This document shows positions 31,778 through 41,588 of a DNA stretch of 64,000 nucleotides, in pieces. Both the position numbers and the translations under genes were made by a program. This DNA is from Rhodanobacter humi (GTDB lineage: Bacteria > Pseudomonadota > Gammaproteobacteria > Xanthomonadales > Rhodanobacteraceae), in assembly GCF_041107455.1 (NCBI RefSeq), contig NZ_JBGBPY010000001.1:248001-312000 (forward strand), read 5' to 3'. Under the pieces are notes generated by a model that searched no databases, was not told the DNA's origin, and saw only the letters and a program-made list of their open reading frames with translations. The stretch's first letter is position 1, and the number at the start of each line of letters is the position of its first letter.

Positions 31778-32305
31778 TTACTCCAGGCCGTCCAGAATCT
31801 GCTCGAGCTTCTCGGGGGTGAGCCGCTCGTGGTAATGGCCGTTCACCGTCATCGCCGGCGCGTACACGCAGGCGGCGATGCATTCCTCCTCCTGCTTGAG
31901 GTAGATGCGGCCGTCGGGGGTGCTCTCGCCGAGCTTGATGCCCAGCTTCTTCTCGCACAGCTTCACCAGGTCCTCGGCGCCGTTGAGCCAGCACGAGATG
32001 TTGGTGCAGATCGCCACGTTGTTGCGGCCCACCGGCTTCGTTTCCAGCATCGAGTAGAAGCTGGCGACCTCGTACGCCCAGATCGCGGGCAGGTCGAGGT
32101 ACTTCGCCACCGCCGTGATCAGTTCGTCGGTGAGGAAGCCCTGGTTCTGTTCCTGCGCGGCGAACAGGGCCTGGATCAGCGCCGAGCGCTTGCGGTCCGG
32201 CGGGAACTTGGTCAGCCAGTGGTCGATGTGCTGGCGCGTGTGCTCGCTGAGCACGACGAGCGGATCGACGTTCTTGACCTGGGCGTAATGTCCGGTGGCT
32301 TTCAT
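31778..32305 (-). CDS. nuoE: NADH-quinone oxidoreductase subunit E (2Fe-2S)
   Basis: Thioredoxin-fold subunit with cluster N1a. The 175 residues have the four ligands in CTNISC (about 93-98) and CIAACVYAP (about 134-142), and the FYSMLETKPVGRNN segment before them. ATG 32305. It sits between nuoD and nuoF. Confidence 0.97.
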   Translation of the reverse strand: MKATGHYAQVKNVDPLVVLSEHTRQHIDHWLTKFPPDRKRSALIQALFAAQEQNQGFLTDELITAVAKYLDLPAIWAYEVASFYSMLETKPVGRNNVAICTNISCWLNGAEDLVKLCEKKLGIKLGESTPDGRIYLKQEEECIAACVYAPAMTVNGHYHERLTPEKLEQILDGLE

Positions 32306-32326
32306 GCGTTTCTCCGTCGTGCCGGC

Positions 32327-33583
32327 TCAGCGGTCCACTTCGCCGAACACGAGGTCGTAGGTGCCGATCATCGCCACCACGTCGGGCAGCATGTGCCCGC
32401 GCACAATGGGATCGATCGAGGACAGGTGGGCGAAGCCCGGCGCGCGCAGATGCACGCGGAACGGCTTGTTGGCGCCGTCGGAGACGAGGTAGCAGCCGAA
32501 CTCGCCCTTCGGCGCCTCGACCGCGCAGTAGGTCTCGCCGGCCGGCACGCCGTAGCCTTCGGTGAACAGCTTGAAGTGGTGGATGAGCGCTTCCATGCTC
32601 TCCTTCATCTCCTCGCGCTTCGGCGGGGCGACCTTGTAGTTCTCCACCATCACCGGGCCGGGGTTGGCGCGCAGCCACTTCACGCACTGCTTGATGATGC
32701 GGTTGGCCTGGCGCATCTCCTCGACGCGCACCAGGTAACGGTCGTAGCAGTCGCCGTTGACGCCCACCGGGATGTCGAAGTCCATCTCCGCGTACTTCGC
32801 GTAGGGCTGCTTCTTGCGCAGGTCCCAGGCGATGCCGGAACCGCGGAGCATCGCGCCGGTCATGCCCCAGGCCTGGGCCTGTTCCGGCGAGATCACGCCG
32901 ATGCCCACGGTGCGCTGCTTCCAGATGCGGTTGGTGGTGAGCAGTTCCTCGTACTCGTCCACCTTGGTCGGGAAGTCGTCGGTGAAGGCGTCGAGGAAGT
33001 CGAGCATCGAGCCCTCGCGCCAGCTGTTCAGGCGCTTCAGGTCCTTGCCCTTGTGCCACGGCGACTCGCGGTACTGCGACATCTGCGCCGGCAGGTCGCG
33101 GTAGACGCCGCCCGGACGGTAGTAGGTCGCGTGCATGCGCGCGCCCGACACCGCCTCGTAGACGTCCATCAGCTCCTCGCGCTCGCGGAACGCGTACAGG
33201 AACACCGCCATCGCGCCGAGGTCGAGCCCGTTCGAGCCGATCCACATCAGGTGGTTCAGGATGCGGGTGATCTCGTCGAACATCGTGCGGATGTACTGCG
33301 CGCGCTCCGGCGCCTCGATCCCCAGCAGGGTCTCGATCGCTTTCACGTAGGCGTGCTCGTTGCACATCATCGACACGTAGTCGAGGCGGTCCATGTAGCC
33401 GATCGACTGGTTGAACGGCTTGGACTCGGCCAGCTTCTCGGTGCCGCGATGCAGCAGGCCGATATGCGGGTCGGCACGGACGATGGTCTCGCCGTCCATC
33501 TCCAGCACCAGGCGCAGCACGCCGTGCGCAGCGGGATGCTGCGGGCCGAAGTTCATCGTGTAGTTGCGGATTTCCTGGGCCAT
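32327..33583 (-). CDS. nuoD: NADH-quinone oxidoreductase subunit D
   Basis: The 49-kDa-type subunit that forms the quinone pocket. The 418 residues start [20 protein letters not shown], with the pocket histidine in QHPAAHG, and contain [25 protein letters not shown] and [22 protein letters not shown]-type ends. It is not fused to NuoC, unlike E. coli. ATG 33583, four bases after the nuoC stop. Confidence 0.98.
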   Translation of the reverse strand: MAQEIRNYTMNFGPQHPAAHGVLRLVLEMDGETIVRADPHIGLLHRGTEKLAESKPFNQSIGYMDRLDYVSMMCNEHAYVKAIETLLGIEAPERAQYIRTMFDEITRILNHLMWIGSNGLDLGAMAVFLYAFREREELMDVYEAVSGARMHATYYRPGGVYRDLPAQMSQYRESPWHKGKDLKRLNSWREGSMLDFLDAFTDDFPTKVDEYEELLTTNRIWKQRTVGIGVISPEQAQAWGMTGAMLRGSGIAWDLRKKQPYAKYAEMDFDIPVGVNGDCYDRYLVRVEEMRQANRIIKQCVKWLRANPGPVMVENYKVAPPKREEMKESMEALIHHFKLFTEGYGVPAGETYCAVEAPKGEFGCYLVSDGANKPFRVHLRAPGFAHLSSIDPIVRGHMLPDVVAMIGTYDLVFGEVDR

Positions 33584-33587
33584 CGAA

Positions 33588-34319
33588 TCAATTCCTGCGC
33601 CAATCGTCGGCGGCTTCGGCCTTGGCCTGCATGAGGTCGGCGTCGTCGCGGATCACGCGCGGCACCAGCACGCGCGGCACCACCGACGTCACGGGTTCGT
33701 ACACCACGCGCTTCTGTTCGGGGTCGTAGCGCACTTCCACGTTGCCGATCAGCGGGAAGTCCTTGCGGAACGGATGCCCCACGAAGCCGTAGTCGGTGAG
33801 GATGCGGCGCAGGTCCGGATGGCCGTCGAAGAGGATGCCGTAGAGATCGAACGCCTCGCGCTCGAACCAGTTCACGCCCGGCCAGATGCCGGTGACGGAC
33901 GGCACGATCGGCAGGCTGTCGTCCTCGCAGAACACGCGCAGGCGCAGGCGCTGGTTGTGCTCGATCGAAAGCAGGTGGATCACCGCGGCGAAGCGGCGCG
34001 GCTGGTCCACGCCGCGCGGGCGATCGGCCCAGTCGAAGCGGCCCATCGCCTCGCCTTCCACGCCGCGCGAGAAACCGGAGCCGCTGACGGTCTCGGTGTC
34101 CCACTCGACCTGGCCGTAGCCGAGGTAGTCGATGCCGCACAGGTCGACCAGCTCGCTGAAGCGGAAGCCCGGCTCGTCGCGCAGCGCGGTGGCCACGGCG
34201 AGCAGGTCGGCGGCCGCCAGTTCGGCGCTGGTTTCGTTGCGCACCACGCTGATCTTCAGCGTGTCGCCGAACCGCGCGGCCAGGCGCTCGGCCAGCGAGA
34301 TCTTTTGCATGTCAGTCAT
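33588..34319 (-). CDS. nuoC: NADH-quinone oxidoreductase subunit C
   Basis: The 30-kDa-type subunit of the peripheral arm. The 243 residues contain [10 protein letters not shown] (about 56), the signature [20 protein letters not shown] (about 150-170) and [17 protein letters not shown] chose ATG 34319 because a GAGG ribosome site lies seven bases upstream; a GTG six bases earlier would sit on top of that site. Confidence 0.97.
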   Translation of the reverse strand: MTDMQKISLAERLAARFGDTLKISVVRNETSAELAAADLLAVATALRDEPGFRFSELVDLCGIDYLGYGQVEWDTETVSGSGFSRGVEGEAMGRFDWADRPRGVDQPRRFAAVIHLLSIEHNQRLRLRVFCEDDSLPIVPSVTGIWPGVNWFEREAFDLYGILFDGHPDLRRILTDYGFVGHPFRKDFPLIGNVEVRYDPEQKRVVYEPVTSVVPRVLVPRVIRDDADLMQAKAEAADDWRRN

Positions 34320-34328
34320 GGGCACGCC

Positions 34329-34876
<548 letters not shown>

Positions 34877-34886
<10 letters not shown>

Positions 34887-35233
34887 TCCAGTGCTCCCTT
34901 CTTCCAGACGTAGGCGAAACCGACCACCAGCAGCAGCAGGAACAGCGCCATCTCGATCAGCGCCACGAGGCCGATCTGCTTGAACACCACCGCCCACGGA
35001 AACAGGAAGGCAATTTCCAGATCGAAGATGATGAACAGGATCGCGAGCAGGTAGTAGCGCACGTCGAAGCGCGCACGCGCATCCTCGAACGCCTCGAAGC
35101 CGCACTCGTAGGGCGCAAGTTTTTCCGCCTCGGGGCGACGCGGACCGGCAAGCATGCCGATCGCCAGCAGGACGAGGCCGAGGCCGGCGGCCACGGCGAT
35201 GAACAGCAATACGGGCCAGTATTCGGCAATCAC
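34877..35233 (-). CDS. nuoA: NADH-quinone oxidoreductase subunit A
   Basis: Three-helix membrane subunit and first gene of the nuo operon. The 118 residues show [20 protein letters not shown] (about 43-62), the loop with the conserved Cys, and [20 protein letters not shown]. The start is GTG 35233, with GGAGGT ending 10 bases upstream; no ATG is available at a sensible distance. It is preceded by an untranslated leader of about 160 bases. Confidence 0.97.
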
Positions 35234-35397
35234 GATGCAACCTACCTCCGCGCCATCGGCGCATCAGTGACCGTGGGGTGACGGTCCGGCAATTCGTTTC
35301 GGCAGGCAATGAAGGCCACGGACCTTGCGGTCGCGCTCGCGTCTGCTGACAGCCACGGGCGCCCGACTCTCCACGACACGAGTTCGTGAAGCGGGGC

Positions 35398-35425
35398 ATT
35401 GTATCAGTGCATGCAGGCGCCACAA
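35398..35425 (-). promoter_or_regulatory. Candidate nuo operon promoter (extended -10)
   Basis: Minus strand: -35 TTGTGG (35420-35425), 16-base spacer ending in TGA, then -10 TACAAT (35398-35403); the TG one base before the hexamer makes an extended -10. The predicted leader runs to the nuoA GTG at 35233. The 256-base gap between nuoA and pilZ holds no coding sequence I can support: the secG and tRNA-Leu genes that precede nuo in some relatives are not here. Confidence 0.6.
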
Positions 35426-35489
35426 CAGCTTGACGAGCGTCAACGAACCATGAAAACGCCCGCATCGCGCAAGGCTGCGCAGGGATGGC

Positions 35490-35843
35490 TCACATCGTGT
35501 GGGTGGGCCGCTCGGAATTGAGCACGCCGGCGAGCATGTTCTCGATGCGCTGGCGCGCCACCTCGGCGTCCGGCGAGTCGTTGAAGTGGATGCCGATGCC
35601 CGCGGTGCGGTTGCCTTGCGCACCGGGCGGGCAGATCCACGCCACCTTGCCCACCACCGACAGGCGCTCGCTTTCGTCGGCCAGGCTCACCAGCAACACC
35701 ACCTCGTCGCCCAGCGCATAGGGTTGGGCGGTGGGCGCGAACAGGCCGCCGTTGCGCAGGAACGGCATGTAGGCGTTGTACAACGTGGCGGCATCCTTGA
35801 TCTTCAGCGAGATGATGCCCTGGCGGGCGGCGACGGGATTCAT
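35490..35843 (-). CDS. pilZ: PilZ-domain type IV pilus protein
   Basis: A 117-residue protein made of a single PilZ fold, close to the Xanthomonas PilZ that links FimX and PilB in type IV pilus assembly. It begins MNPVAARQGIISLKIKD and contains LGDEVVLLVSLADESERLSV and GAQGNRTAGIGIHF. The canonical c-di-GMP signature (RxxxR plus D/NxSxxG) is not complete, as in the Xanthomonas protein, so it probably acts by protein contacts. ATG 35843 is chosen; an upstream in-frame start gives unrelated sequence. It ends the tmk-holB series, with a deacetylase gene in between. Confidence 0.93.
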   Translation of the reverse strand: MNPVAARQGIISLKIKDAATLYNAYMPFLRNGGLFAPTAQPYALGDEVVLLVSLADESERLSVVGKVAWICPPGAQGNRTAGIGIHFNDSPDAEVARQRIENMLAGVLNSERPTHTM

Positions 35844-35918
35844 GTGGGCTCCTGGACCGCGCTCGGCTGCCGATGCGGCAGTCTCCATGCTAACCACCAC
35901 GACGTGCCGCGCAAAGCC

Positions 35919-36855
35919 TCACACTTCGCGCCAGCCCCAATGGTCGAAGATCCACGGCGAGGGCAAGGCCAGCGACAGCCGCACGAAGCAGGCGTCCTCC
36001 GCCCGCGCCGCCGGCCAGTCCAGCCGCCAGCCGCCCTGCCCGTCGCGCCGCAGCGGCGCGGCATGCCGAGGGCCACTGCTGCGCCAGACCGGAGGTGCTG
36101 GCCGCGGTCAGCCGCAGGCGCGGCCACAGCAGCGGCGATGGCCGCCACGGCAACACGCGGGCCGCCCCTGACGCCACCGGCTGCGCATGGCGCTCGGGGC
36201 GTTCGGCCAGCCGGCGCAGGCGGCCGCCGCTCAAGGCCAGCTGGCTGGCGTAGGCCGCCAGCGCATGCTGCTTGGCGGCCTGCTGCGCCGGCGTGACCGG
36301 CGATTCGGGCATCGGCGTGCCGTCGTCGTGGCCGTGGACCAGGTAGCCGAGCAGCCGCGGCGTACCGCCCAATCTGGCCAGCACCATGCGCAGCAGCACG
36401 TGGGCCGCGCCATGATCGGGATGGCGGTCGCCCAGCGCCGGCACGGCGACCAGGTCGGGAGCGAAATCGTCCAGCGCCGCCGCCAGTTCGGCCAGCGCCG
36501 ACTGGTCCGGCTGCAGCAGGCGGTCGAGCACACCCATGTCCGGCCAACCCAGCGATTGCAGCGCCGTGGTCGGCACATCCAGCCGGTGCAGTGCCTCCGC
36601 GAGTTCCGCACGGCGGCGGTGGCCCCAGCGCTCGCGCTCGCCGGCACCGATGGACCAGCGCCGTTCCAGCCAACGCTGCGGCCAGGGATTGTTGTCGCCG
36701 TCGGTAAGCAGCAGCACGCGCACCGTGCCGCCGACCGCGCGCACGCTCTGGATCAGCAGGCCGTTGGCGATGGTCTCGTCGTCCGGATGCGGCGCCACCA
36801 CCAGCAGGCGGGTCTGCGCCGTGATGCGAGGTTCCACCGCCGCGCTCAGCGCCAT
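35919..36855 (-). CDS. PIG-L family deacetylase, apparent frameshift near 36060-36080
   Basis: N-acetylglucosaminyl-type LmbE/PIG-L zinc deacetylase. The ATG at 36855 gives the diagnostic VVAPHPDDETIANGLLIQ motif (zinc ligands His, Asp, Asp near residue 22), a VLLLTDGDNN strand and ALGDRHPDHGAAH with the third ligand. After about residue 260 (LTAASTSGLAQQW) the frame turns into low-complexity Ala/Gly/Arg sequence that stops at 35890. One frame over, the sequence continues plausibly (GGWRLDWPAARAEDACFVRL, ending FDHWGWREV) to a stop at 35919. The span is 3n+1 bases, so one extra base restores the frame. Whether this is a real mutation or an assembly error cannot be told. It overlaps the holB end by 10 bases. 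Confidence 0.72.
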
Positions 36856-37781
36856 TGCGCCAGCAGTTCCAGCAACAGCAGGTCGCCGCGCAAGGGGCCG
36901 CGCAAGGCGTCGCGGGTGCGGTTGGCGGCGTCGTACCAGTGCGCCAATGCCTCGCCGTCCATCGCGCTGGCGAGCGGCGGCGCGGCCTGCGTCGACTGGG
37001 CACGGCGTTCGTCGGCGGCCGCCTGGGCGGCGAACCACAGGCGCTGCGCGGCCTCGTCGTCCAGCCAGCGCTTTGCCATGTCCGTAACCTGCCCGCGACC
37101 GGCCGCCAGCGCGGCGAGATCGCGCCGCACCTCGGCGCGGCGTTCCAGCGCGCCCTGCTGCGCCCAGGCCAACGCCAGGCCGGGATTGCCCAGCGCCGCG
37201 TCCAGCGCCACCTGCGCCTGTGCCACGCCCTGCCCCTGCAGCCACGCCTGTGCTTCCGCAGGCGGCGGCACGTTGAACTCGATGCGCTGGCAGCGGCTGC
37301 GTATCGTCTGCGGCAAACGCCACGGCGCATCGGCCAGCAGGACCAGCAAGGTCTGTCCGGACGGCTCCTCCAGCGTCTTCAGCAGCGCGTTCGCCGCCGC
37401 CGCGTTCATCGCGTCGGCCGGATCGATCAACGCGACCTGCCAGCCGCCGAACTGGCTGCTCATCGCCAGCCGCGCGGACAGCTCGCGGATCTGCTCGATC
37501 ACGATCTCGGTGCGCGGCGTGCCGTCCCTGCGCAGGCCGAACGTGAGCGTGACCACGTCGGGATGCGTGCCCGCGTCCAGCAGCAGGCAGCTGCGGCACT
37601 GGCCGCAGGCCTCGCCGTCCTGCGCGCGCGCACACAGCAGGCCGCGCACGAAGCGCTGCGCGAACCCGCGCTTGCCCAGGCCGGCCGGTCCGCACAGCAG
37701 CAGCGCGTGCGGCAAGGCATCGCGCTGCCGGCGCGCCTGCAGCCGTGACCAATCCGCTGCGTGCCAGGGCATCGCGCTCAT
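36846..37781 (-). CDS. holB: DNA polymerase III subunit delta prime
   Basis: Clamp-loader subunit. The 311 residues show an AAA+ fold with HALLLCGPAGLGKRGFAQRF (about 25-44, P-loop form), a zinc module CGQCRSC (about 60-66), DPADAMNAAAANALLKTLEEP (about 120) and SRCQRIEF as the sensor/SRC region. ATG 37781 overlaps the tmk stop (ATGA) and its own end overlaps the deacetylase start. The C-terminal collar is diverged, as usual. Confidence 0.96.
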   Translation of the reverse strand: MSAMPWHAADWSRLQARRQRDALPHALLLCGPAGLGKRGFAQRFVRGLLCARAQDGEACGQCRSCLLLDAGTHPDVVTLTFGLRRDGTPRTEIVIEQIRELSARLAMSSQFGGWQVALIDPADAMNAAAANALLKTLEEPSGQTLLVLLADAPWRLPQTIRSRCQRIEFNVPPPAEAQAWLQGQGVAQAQVALDAALGNPGLALAWAQQGALERRAEVRRDLAALAAGRGQVTDMAKRWLDDEAAQRLWFAAQAAADERRAQSTQAAPPLASAMDGEALAHWYDAANRTRDALRGPLRGDLLLLELLAQWR

Positions 37782-38413
37782 GCGTCCGCTCCAAACAGGT
37801 GAGCCGTGGCGGCCACCGCGTCGCGCAGCACCGCCTCGGCCGGCTGGCTGGCGTCGATCACCCGGAAGCGCTGCGGCTCGGCCGCGGCGCGCGCGCGATA
37901 CGCGGCGCGCACACGCTCGAAGAAACCGTCCGCCTCGACTTCGATGCGATCCGCCGCGCCACGGCCCGCGGCGCGCGCCCGTCCGGTGCTCACCGGCAGG
38001 TCGAGCAGCAAGGTGAGGTCGGACACGAGTCCTGCGCAGGCCCATTGTTCGATCGCGGCAATGCGTGCGGCCGGCTGGCCGCGGCCGCCGCCCTGGTAGG
38101 CATAGCTGGCGTCCACGTAGCGGTCGCACAGCACCCAGCGCCCGGCCGCCAGCGCCGGTTCGATGGTTTCGCGCACCAGTTGCGCGCGCGAGGCGAACAT
38201 CAGCAGCAGCTCGCTCTCGGCGCACAGGTCATGCCTCGCCGGATCCAGCACGATCGCGCGCACTGCCTCGCCCAGCGCGGTGCCGCCCGGTTCGCGAGTC
38301 AGCAGCAGGTCCACGCCGCGGCTTTCCAGGTGTCCGCGCAGGCCCGCCAGCAAGGTGCTCTTGCCCGCACCCTCGCCGCCTTCCAGCGTGATGAAACGAC
38401 CGCGCCTGCTCAC
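37778..38413 (-). CDS. tmk: Thymidylate kinase
   Basis: Phosphorylates dTMP to dTDP. The 211 residues begin SRRGRFITLEGGEGAGKSTL (Walker A), then TREPGGTALGEAVR (about 45) and DRYVDASYAYQGGGRGQP (about 95), the expected substrate loop; the LID stretch near 140-150 has several arginines. The start is taken as GTG 38413, whose overlap with the mltG stop is a four-base GTGA; an alternative GTG three codons upstream (38422) would add three residues. Confidence 0.96.
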   Translation of the reverse strand: MSRRGRFITLEGGEGAGKSTLLAGLRGHLESRGVDLLLTREPGGTALGEAVRAIVLDPARHDLCAESELLLMFASRAQLVRETIEPALAAGRWVLCDRYVDASYAYQGGGRGQPAARIAAIEQWACAGLVSDLTLLLDLPVSTGRARAAGRGAADRIEVEADGFFERVRAAYRARAAAEPQRFRVIDASQPAEAVLRDAVAATAHLFGADA

Positions 38414-39432
38414 TGGCTGCACCGCTTGAGCTGGTAGCAGGCCACGTTGCGGTTCTGCTCGGCGAGCGTGTCGGCGAACGCGTGGCTGCCATCGCCGCGC
38501 GCCACGAAATACAGCGCGGTGCCGGCTGCGGGGTGCAGCGCCGCCATGATCGCCGGCTTGCCCGGCAGCGCGATCGGCGTGGGCGGCAGGCCGGGCCGGG
38601 TATAGGTGTTGTACGGCGTGTCGGTGGTGAGGTCGACCTTGTGGATCTTGCCCTGGTAGCTGTCGCCCATGCCGTAGATCACGGTAGGGTCGGTCTGCAG
38701 CAGCATGTGGTCTTCAAGACGACGCACGAACACGCCGGCGATCTTCGCGCGCTCGTCGGCGCGGCCGGTTTCCTTCTCCACGATGGAGGCGAGGATCAGC
38801 GCGTCGTAGGGCGTGGCCAGCGGCAGATCCTTGTCGCGGCCCGGCCACAGTGCGTCCAGCGTCTTCGCCATCGCCGCGTGCGCGCGCTTCAGGATGTCGA
38901 GGTCGCTGTCGCCCTTCACGTAGGCGTAGGTCTCGGGCAGGAAGCGGCCTTCCGGCTGTTCGCCCGGCGCGCCGATCTTCTGCATGATCGCGGCATCGTC
39001 CAGGCCGGCGGTCGCGTGCTGCAGCTTTTCCGCCTTGCCCAGCGCCACGAGCACTTCGTGGAAGGTCCAGCCGTCGACGATGGTGAAATTGCGCTGCATC
39101 ACCCTGCCCGCCGCCATGTTGGCCAGCAGCTGCCGCGGGGTGAGGCCGACGGGCGTGGCGTACTCGCCCGCGTGCAGCTTGCCGGCCACCCGCATCTGCA
39201 CGGCCAGCAGGCGCCAGTACAGCGGCGAGGCGCTGCTCAGGCCCTGGTCGCGCAGCTGGCGCACGATCTCCTTGAAGCTGCTGCCGCGGGCGATGTCGAT
39301 GCTTTCGCCCTGCGCGGCGACATGCAGCGGCGCGTTGCCGAAGCGGCTGAAGTCGCGCCAGCCCCAGGCCGCGGCGCCAATCAGCGCCAGCAGCAGCACC
39401 AGAATCGTGTTGCGCCAGGTCTTGCGGGTCAT
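38410..39432 (-). CDS. mltG: Endolytic murein transglycosylase
   Basis: Inner-membrane lytic transglycosylase that ends glycan strands during peptidoglycan synthesis. The 340 residues have one N-terminal membrane helix (about 7-25), a LysM-like module, and the YceG catalytic region with LILASIVEKETGRADERAKIAGVF (the catalytic Glu in EKE, about 215), LQTDPTVIYG and TPYNTYTRPGLPPTPIALPG. ATG 39432 overlaps the pabC stop (ATGA). Confidence 0.97.
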   Translation of the reverse strand: MTRKTWRNTILVLLLALIGAAAWGWRDFSRFGNAPLHVAAQGESIDIARGSSFKEIVRQLRDQGLSSASPLYWRLLAVQMRVAGKLHAGEYATPVGLTPRQLLANMAAGRVMQRNFTIVDGWTFHEVLVALGKAEKLQHATAGLDDAAIMQKIGAPGEQPEGRFLPETYAYVKGDSDLDILKRAHAAMAKTLDALWPGRDKDLPLATPYDALILASIVEKETGRADERAKIAGVFVRRLEDHMLLQTDPTVIYGMGDSYQGKIHKVDLTTDTPYNTYTRPGLPPTPIALPGKPAIMAALHPAAGTALYFVARGDGSHAFADTLAEQNRNVACYQLKRCSQ

Positions 39433-40244
39433 GCCTGCTCCATCGGGAAACCGAGTTCGCGCCAATGCGCCTGCATCGCACGGGCCACCGGGCCGGGGGC
39501 GAACACCTTATCCGCCACGGCCTGAACCGGCAGGATGCCGCGAACGCTGGAGCTTAGGAAGAGCTCGGACGCGCGCAGGCATTCGGCCAGCGGCAGGTCG
39601 CGCACCTCGACCCGCGGCAGCGCCTCCAGCAATTCGGCGCGCAGCACGCCGGCCACACCGCATCGCTCCAGCGCAGGCGTCACCGGTACGCCGTCGACCA
39701 CGGCGAACAGGTTCGCCGCGGTAGCCGAGATCGCGTGGCCGTGCATGTCGCACAACAGGCCTTCGGCCATCGCCGGATCGTTCCACTCGGCGCGCGCCAG
39801 CACCTGCTCCAGCCGGTTGAGATGCTTGAGACCGGCCAGCAGCGGCTGCTCGGCGAGACGCGTTTCGCACAGATGCAGGCGCAGGCCGTCGCGGTATGGC
39901 GCCGCCTCCAGCGCCGGCATCGCAAAGGCCGCGACGATGCGGGTAACGCACGGGTCCGCGGGCATCGCATAGCCGCGCGCACCCGTGCCGCGGGTGAGCG
40001 TGATGCGCACGACCGCCTCCGCCATGCCCCGCGTCACCGTCGCCGTTTCCTGCCACAGCAGCGCGGGATCCGGTGCAGGCAGGCGCAGGCGTTCGCAACC
40101 CAGCGCCAGCCGCTGCATGTGGCGCGACCACAGCGGCGCCGACTTGCCCGTGAAGCGAATCGTCTCGAACAAGCCATCGCCGTACAGCAGGCCGCGATCG
40201 GTCGCGGGGACGGTGTCCTGCGGTTGGCCGTCGACCAGGATCAT
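39429..40244 (-). CDS. pabC: Aminodeoxychorismate lyase
   Basis: PLP-dependent fold-type IV enzyme that releases 4-aminobenzoate for folate. The 271 residues contain DRGLLYGDGLFETIRF (about 17-32), the catalytic lysine in LLAGLKHLNRLEQVLAR (about 140), and SATAANLFAVVDG. ATG 40244 overlaps the pabB stop (ATGA). Branched-chain transaminases share this fold, but the length and pabB neighbour support the lyase. Confidence 0.95.
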   Translation of the reverse strand: MILVDGQPQDTVPATDRGLLYGDGLFETIRFTGKSAPLWSRHMQRLALGCERLRLPAPDPALLWQETATVTRGMAEAVVRITLTRGTGARGYAMPADPCVTRIVAAFAMPALEAAPYRDGLRLHLCETRLAEQPLLAGLKHLNRLEQVLARAEWNDPAMAEGLLCDMHGHAISATAANLFAVVDGVPVTPALERCGVAGVLRAELLEALPRVEVRDLPLAECLRASELFLSSSVRGILPVQAVADKVFAPGPVARAMQAHWRELGFPMEQA

Positions 40245-41587
40245 GCGTCCGCCGCTCCCAGCGCACGCAGCAGGCCGCGCGCCTTCGCCCGCGTTTCGTC
40301 CAGTTCCTTCTCGGCCACCGAATCGGCCACGATGCCGGCGCCCGCACGCAGGCTCACCGTGTCGCCGACCAGCGCCAGCGTGCGGATCAGGATGTTGAGG
40401 TCGAGGTCGCCGTTGCGGTCGAGGTAACCCAGCGCACCGGTGTAGGCGCCGCGCGGCGCGTCCTCCAGCGCGGCGATGATCTCCATGCAGCGCACCTTGG
40501 GGCAGCCGGTGATGGTGCCACCCGGGAACACCGCGGCAATCACCTGCCCCGGCGTCACGCCCGTGCGCAGGCGGCCGCGCACGTTGGAGACGATGTGGTG
40601 CACGTGGGCATAGCTTTCCACCGTCATCAGCTCGTCCACCTCGACCGTGCCGGGCGCGCAGACGCGGCCCAGGTCGTTGCGTTCGAGGTCGATCAGCATC
40701 ACGTGCTCGGCGCGCTCCTTGGGATGCGCGGCCAGTTCGCGGATGCGCGCCACGTCGTCATCGCCCGCCGTGCGCGGGCGGGTGCCGGCGATCGGCCGCG
40801 TCTGCGCCACGCCATCGCGCACCTCCACCAGCCGCTCCGGCGAGGAACTGGCAATCGCCCAGCCGGGCTGCTGCAGCAGCCCGGCGAACGGCGCGGGATT
40901 CGCGCGGCGCAGGGCGGCATGCAGCGCCGCCGGCATCGGCGGTTCGGCGTACTGCGCGCGCCATGCGCGCGACAGGTTCACCTGGAAGATGTCGCCCGCG
41001 TGCAGGTGTTCGTGGATGCGTGCCACGCCGTCGAGGAAGTGTTGCGGCTCGTCTTCGACCAAGTGTGCGGGCGACGAGAGCGCGGGAATCGCCGCCACCG
41101 CGTCCAGGTCTGCCGCCAGCGCATCGAGCAGGTGCTCGTTGCCCGCTTCGGCCACCAGCACGGTGCAGTCGCGCGCGTGGTCGACGACCACTGCCGCGGG
41201 ACAACGCAGGGCCAGCGCCACCGGCAAGTGGTCGTCGGTACGCAGCTGCAACTTGGGCTCGATCTCGCCCGCGAGCTCGTAGCCCAGCAGCAGCGCCCAA
41301 CCGCCGTGGAACGGCAGGCCGTCGTCCCCGCGCGGCTGGCGCTCGGCCTGCCAGGCGGCGTCCAGCGCATCGAGGAAACGCGTGCCGACCAGCTCGCCAG
41401 CGGCGTTGCGCACGCCGCCATCCGCCGCCAGCGTCAGGCTGTCCCGCGGAAACGCGAACAGGATGTCGTAGCGCGCCTGCGCCGTGCCGTGCAGCACGCT
41501 TTCCAGCAGGCAGGGATAGCGCTGCGGAAATGCAGCGGCCGGCGCGAGCAGATCGCGCCGGCCGTGCAGGATTCGACGATGCGTCAC
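40241..41587 (-). CDS. pabB: Aminodeoxychorismate synthase component I
   Basis: Converts chorismate and ammonia to 4-amino-4-deoxychorismate. The 448 residues have the chorismate-binding domain: GDIFQVNLSRAW (about 200), IAGTRPRTAGDDD (about 268), HVMLIDLERNDLGRVC, VFPGGTITGCPKVRCMEII (about 355) and SLRAGAGIVADSVAEKE. The lysine in the signature (TGCPK) indicates an ADC synthase rather than anthranilate synthase. The start is GTG 41587, one base after the fabF stop; no better start is near and the ribosome site is weak. Confidence 0.94.
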   Translation of the reverse strand: MTHRRILHGRRDLLAPAAAFPQRYPCLLESVLHGTAQARYDILFAFPRDSLTLAADGGVRNAAGELVGTRFLDALDAAWQAERQPRGDDGLPFHGGWALLLGYELAGEIEPKLQLRTDDHLPVALALRCPAAVVVDHARDCTVLVAEAGNEHLLDALAADLDAVAAIPALSSPAHLVEDEPQHFLDGVARIHEHLHAGDIFQVNLSRAWRAQYAEPPMPAALHAALRRANPAPFAGLLQQPGWAIASSSPERLVEVRDGVAQTRPIAGTRPRTAGDDDVARIRELAAHPKERAEHVMLIDLERNDLGRVCAPGTVEVDELMTVESYAHVHHIVSNVRGRLRTGVTPGQVIAAVFPGGTITGCPKVRCMEIIAALEDAPRGAYTGALGYLDRNGDLDLNILIRTLALVGDTVSLRAGAGIVADSVAEKELDETRAKARGLLRALGAADA

Positions 41588-41588
41588 G

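Noticed and set aside
35264-35623. Coding frame in the nuoA-pilZ gap
   Set aside because: Arg/Ser-rich composition, overlap with pilZ in another frame, and coverage of the nuo promoter region argue against a gene.
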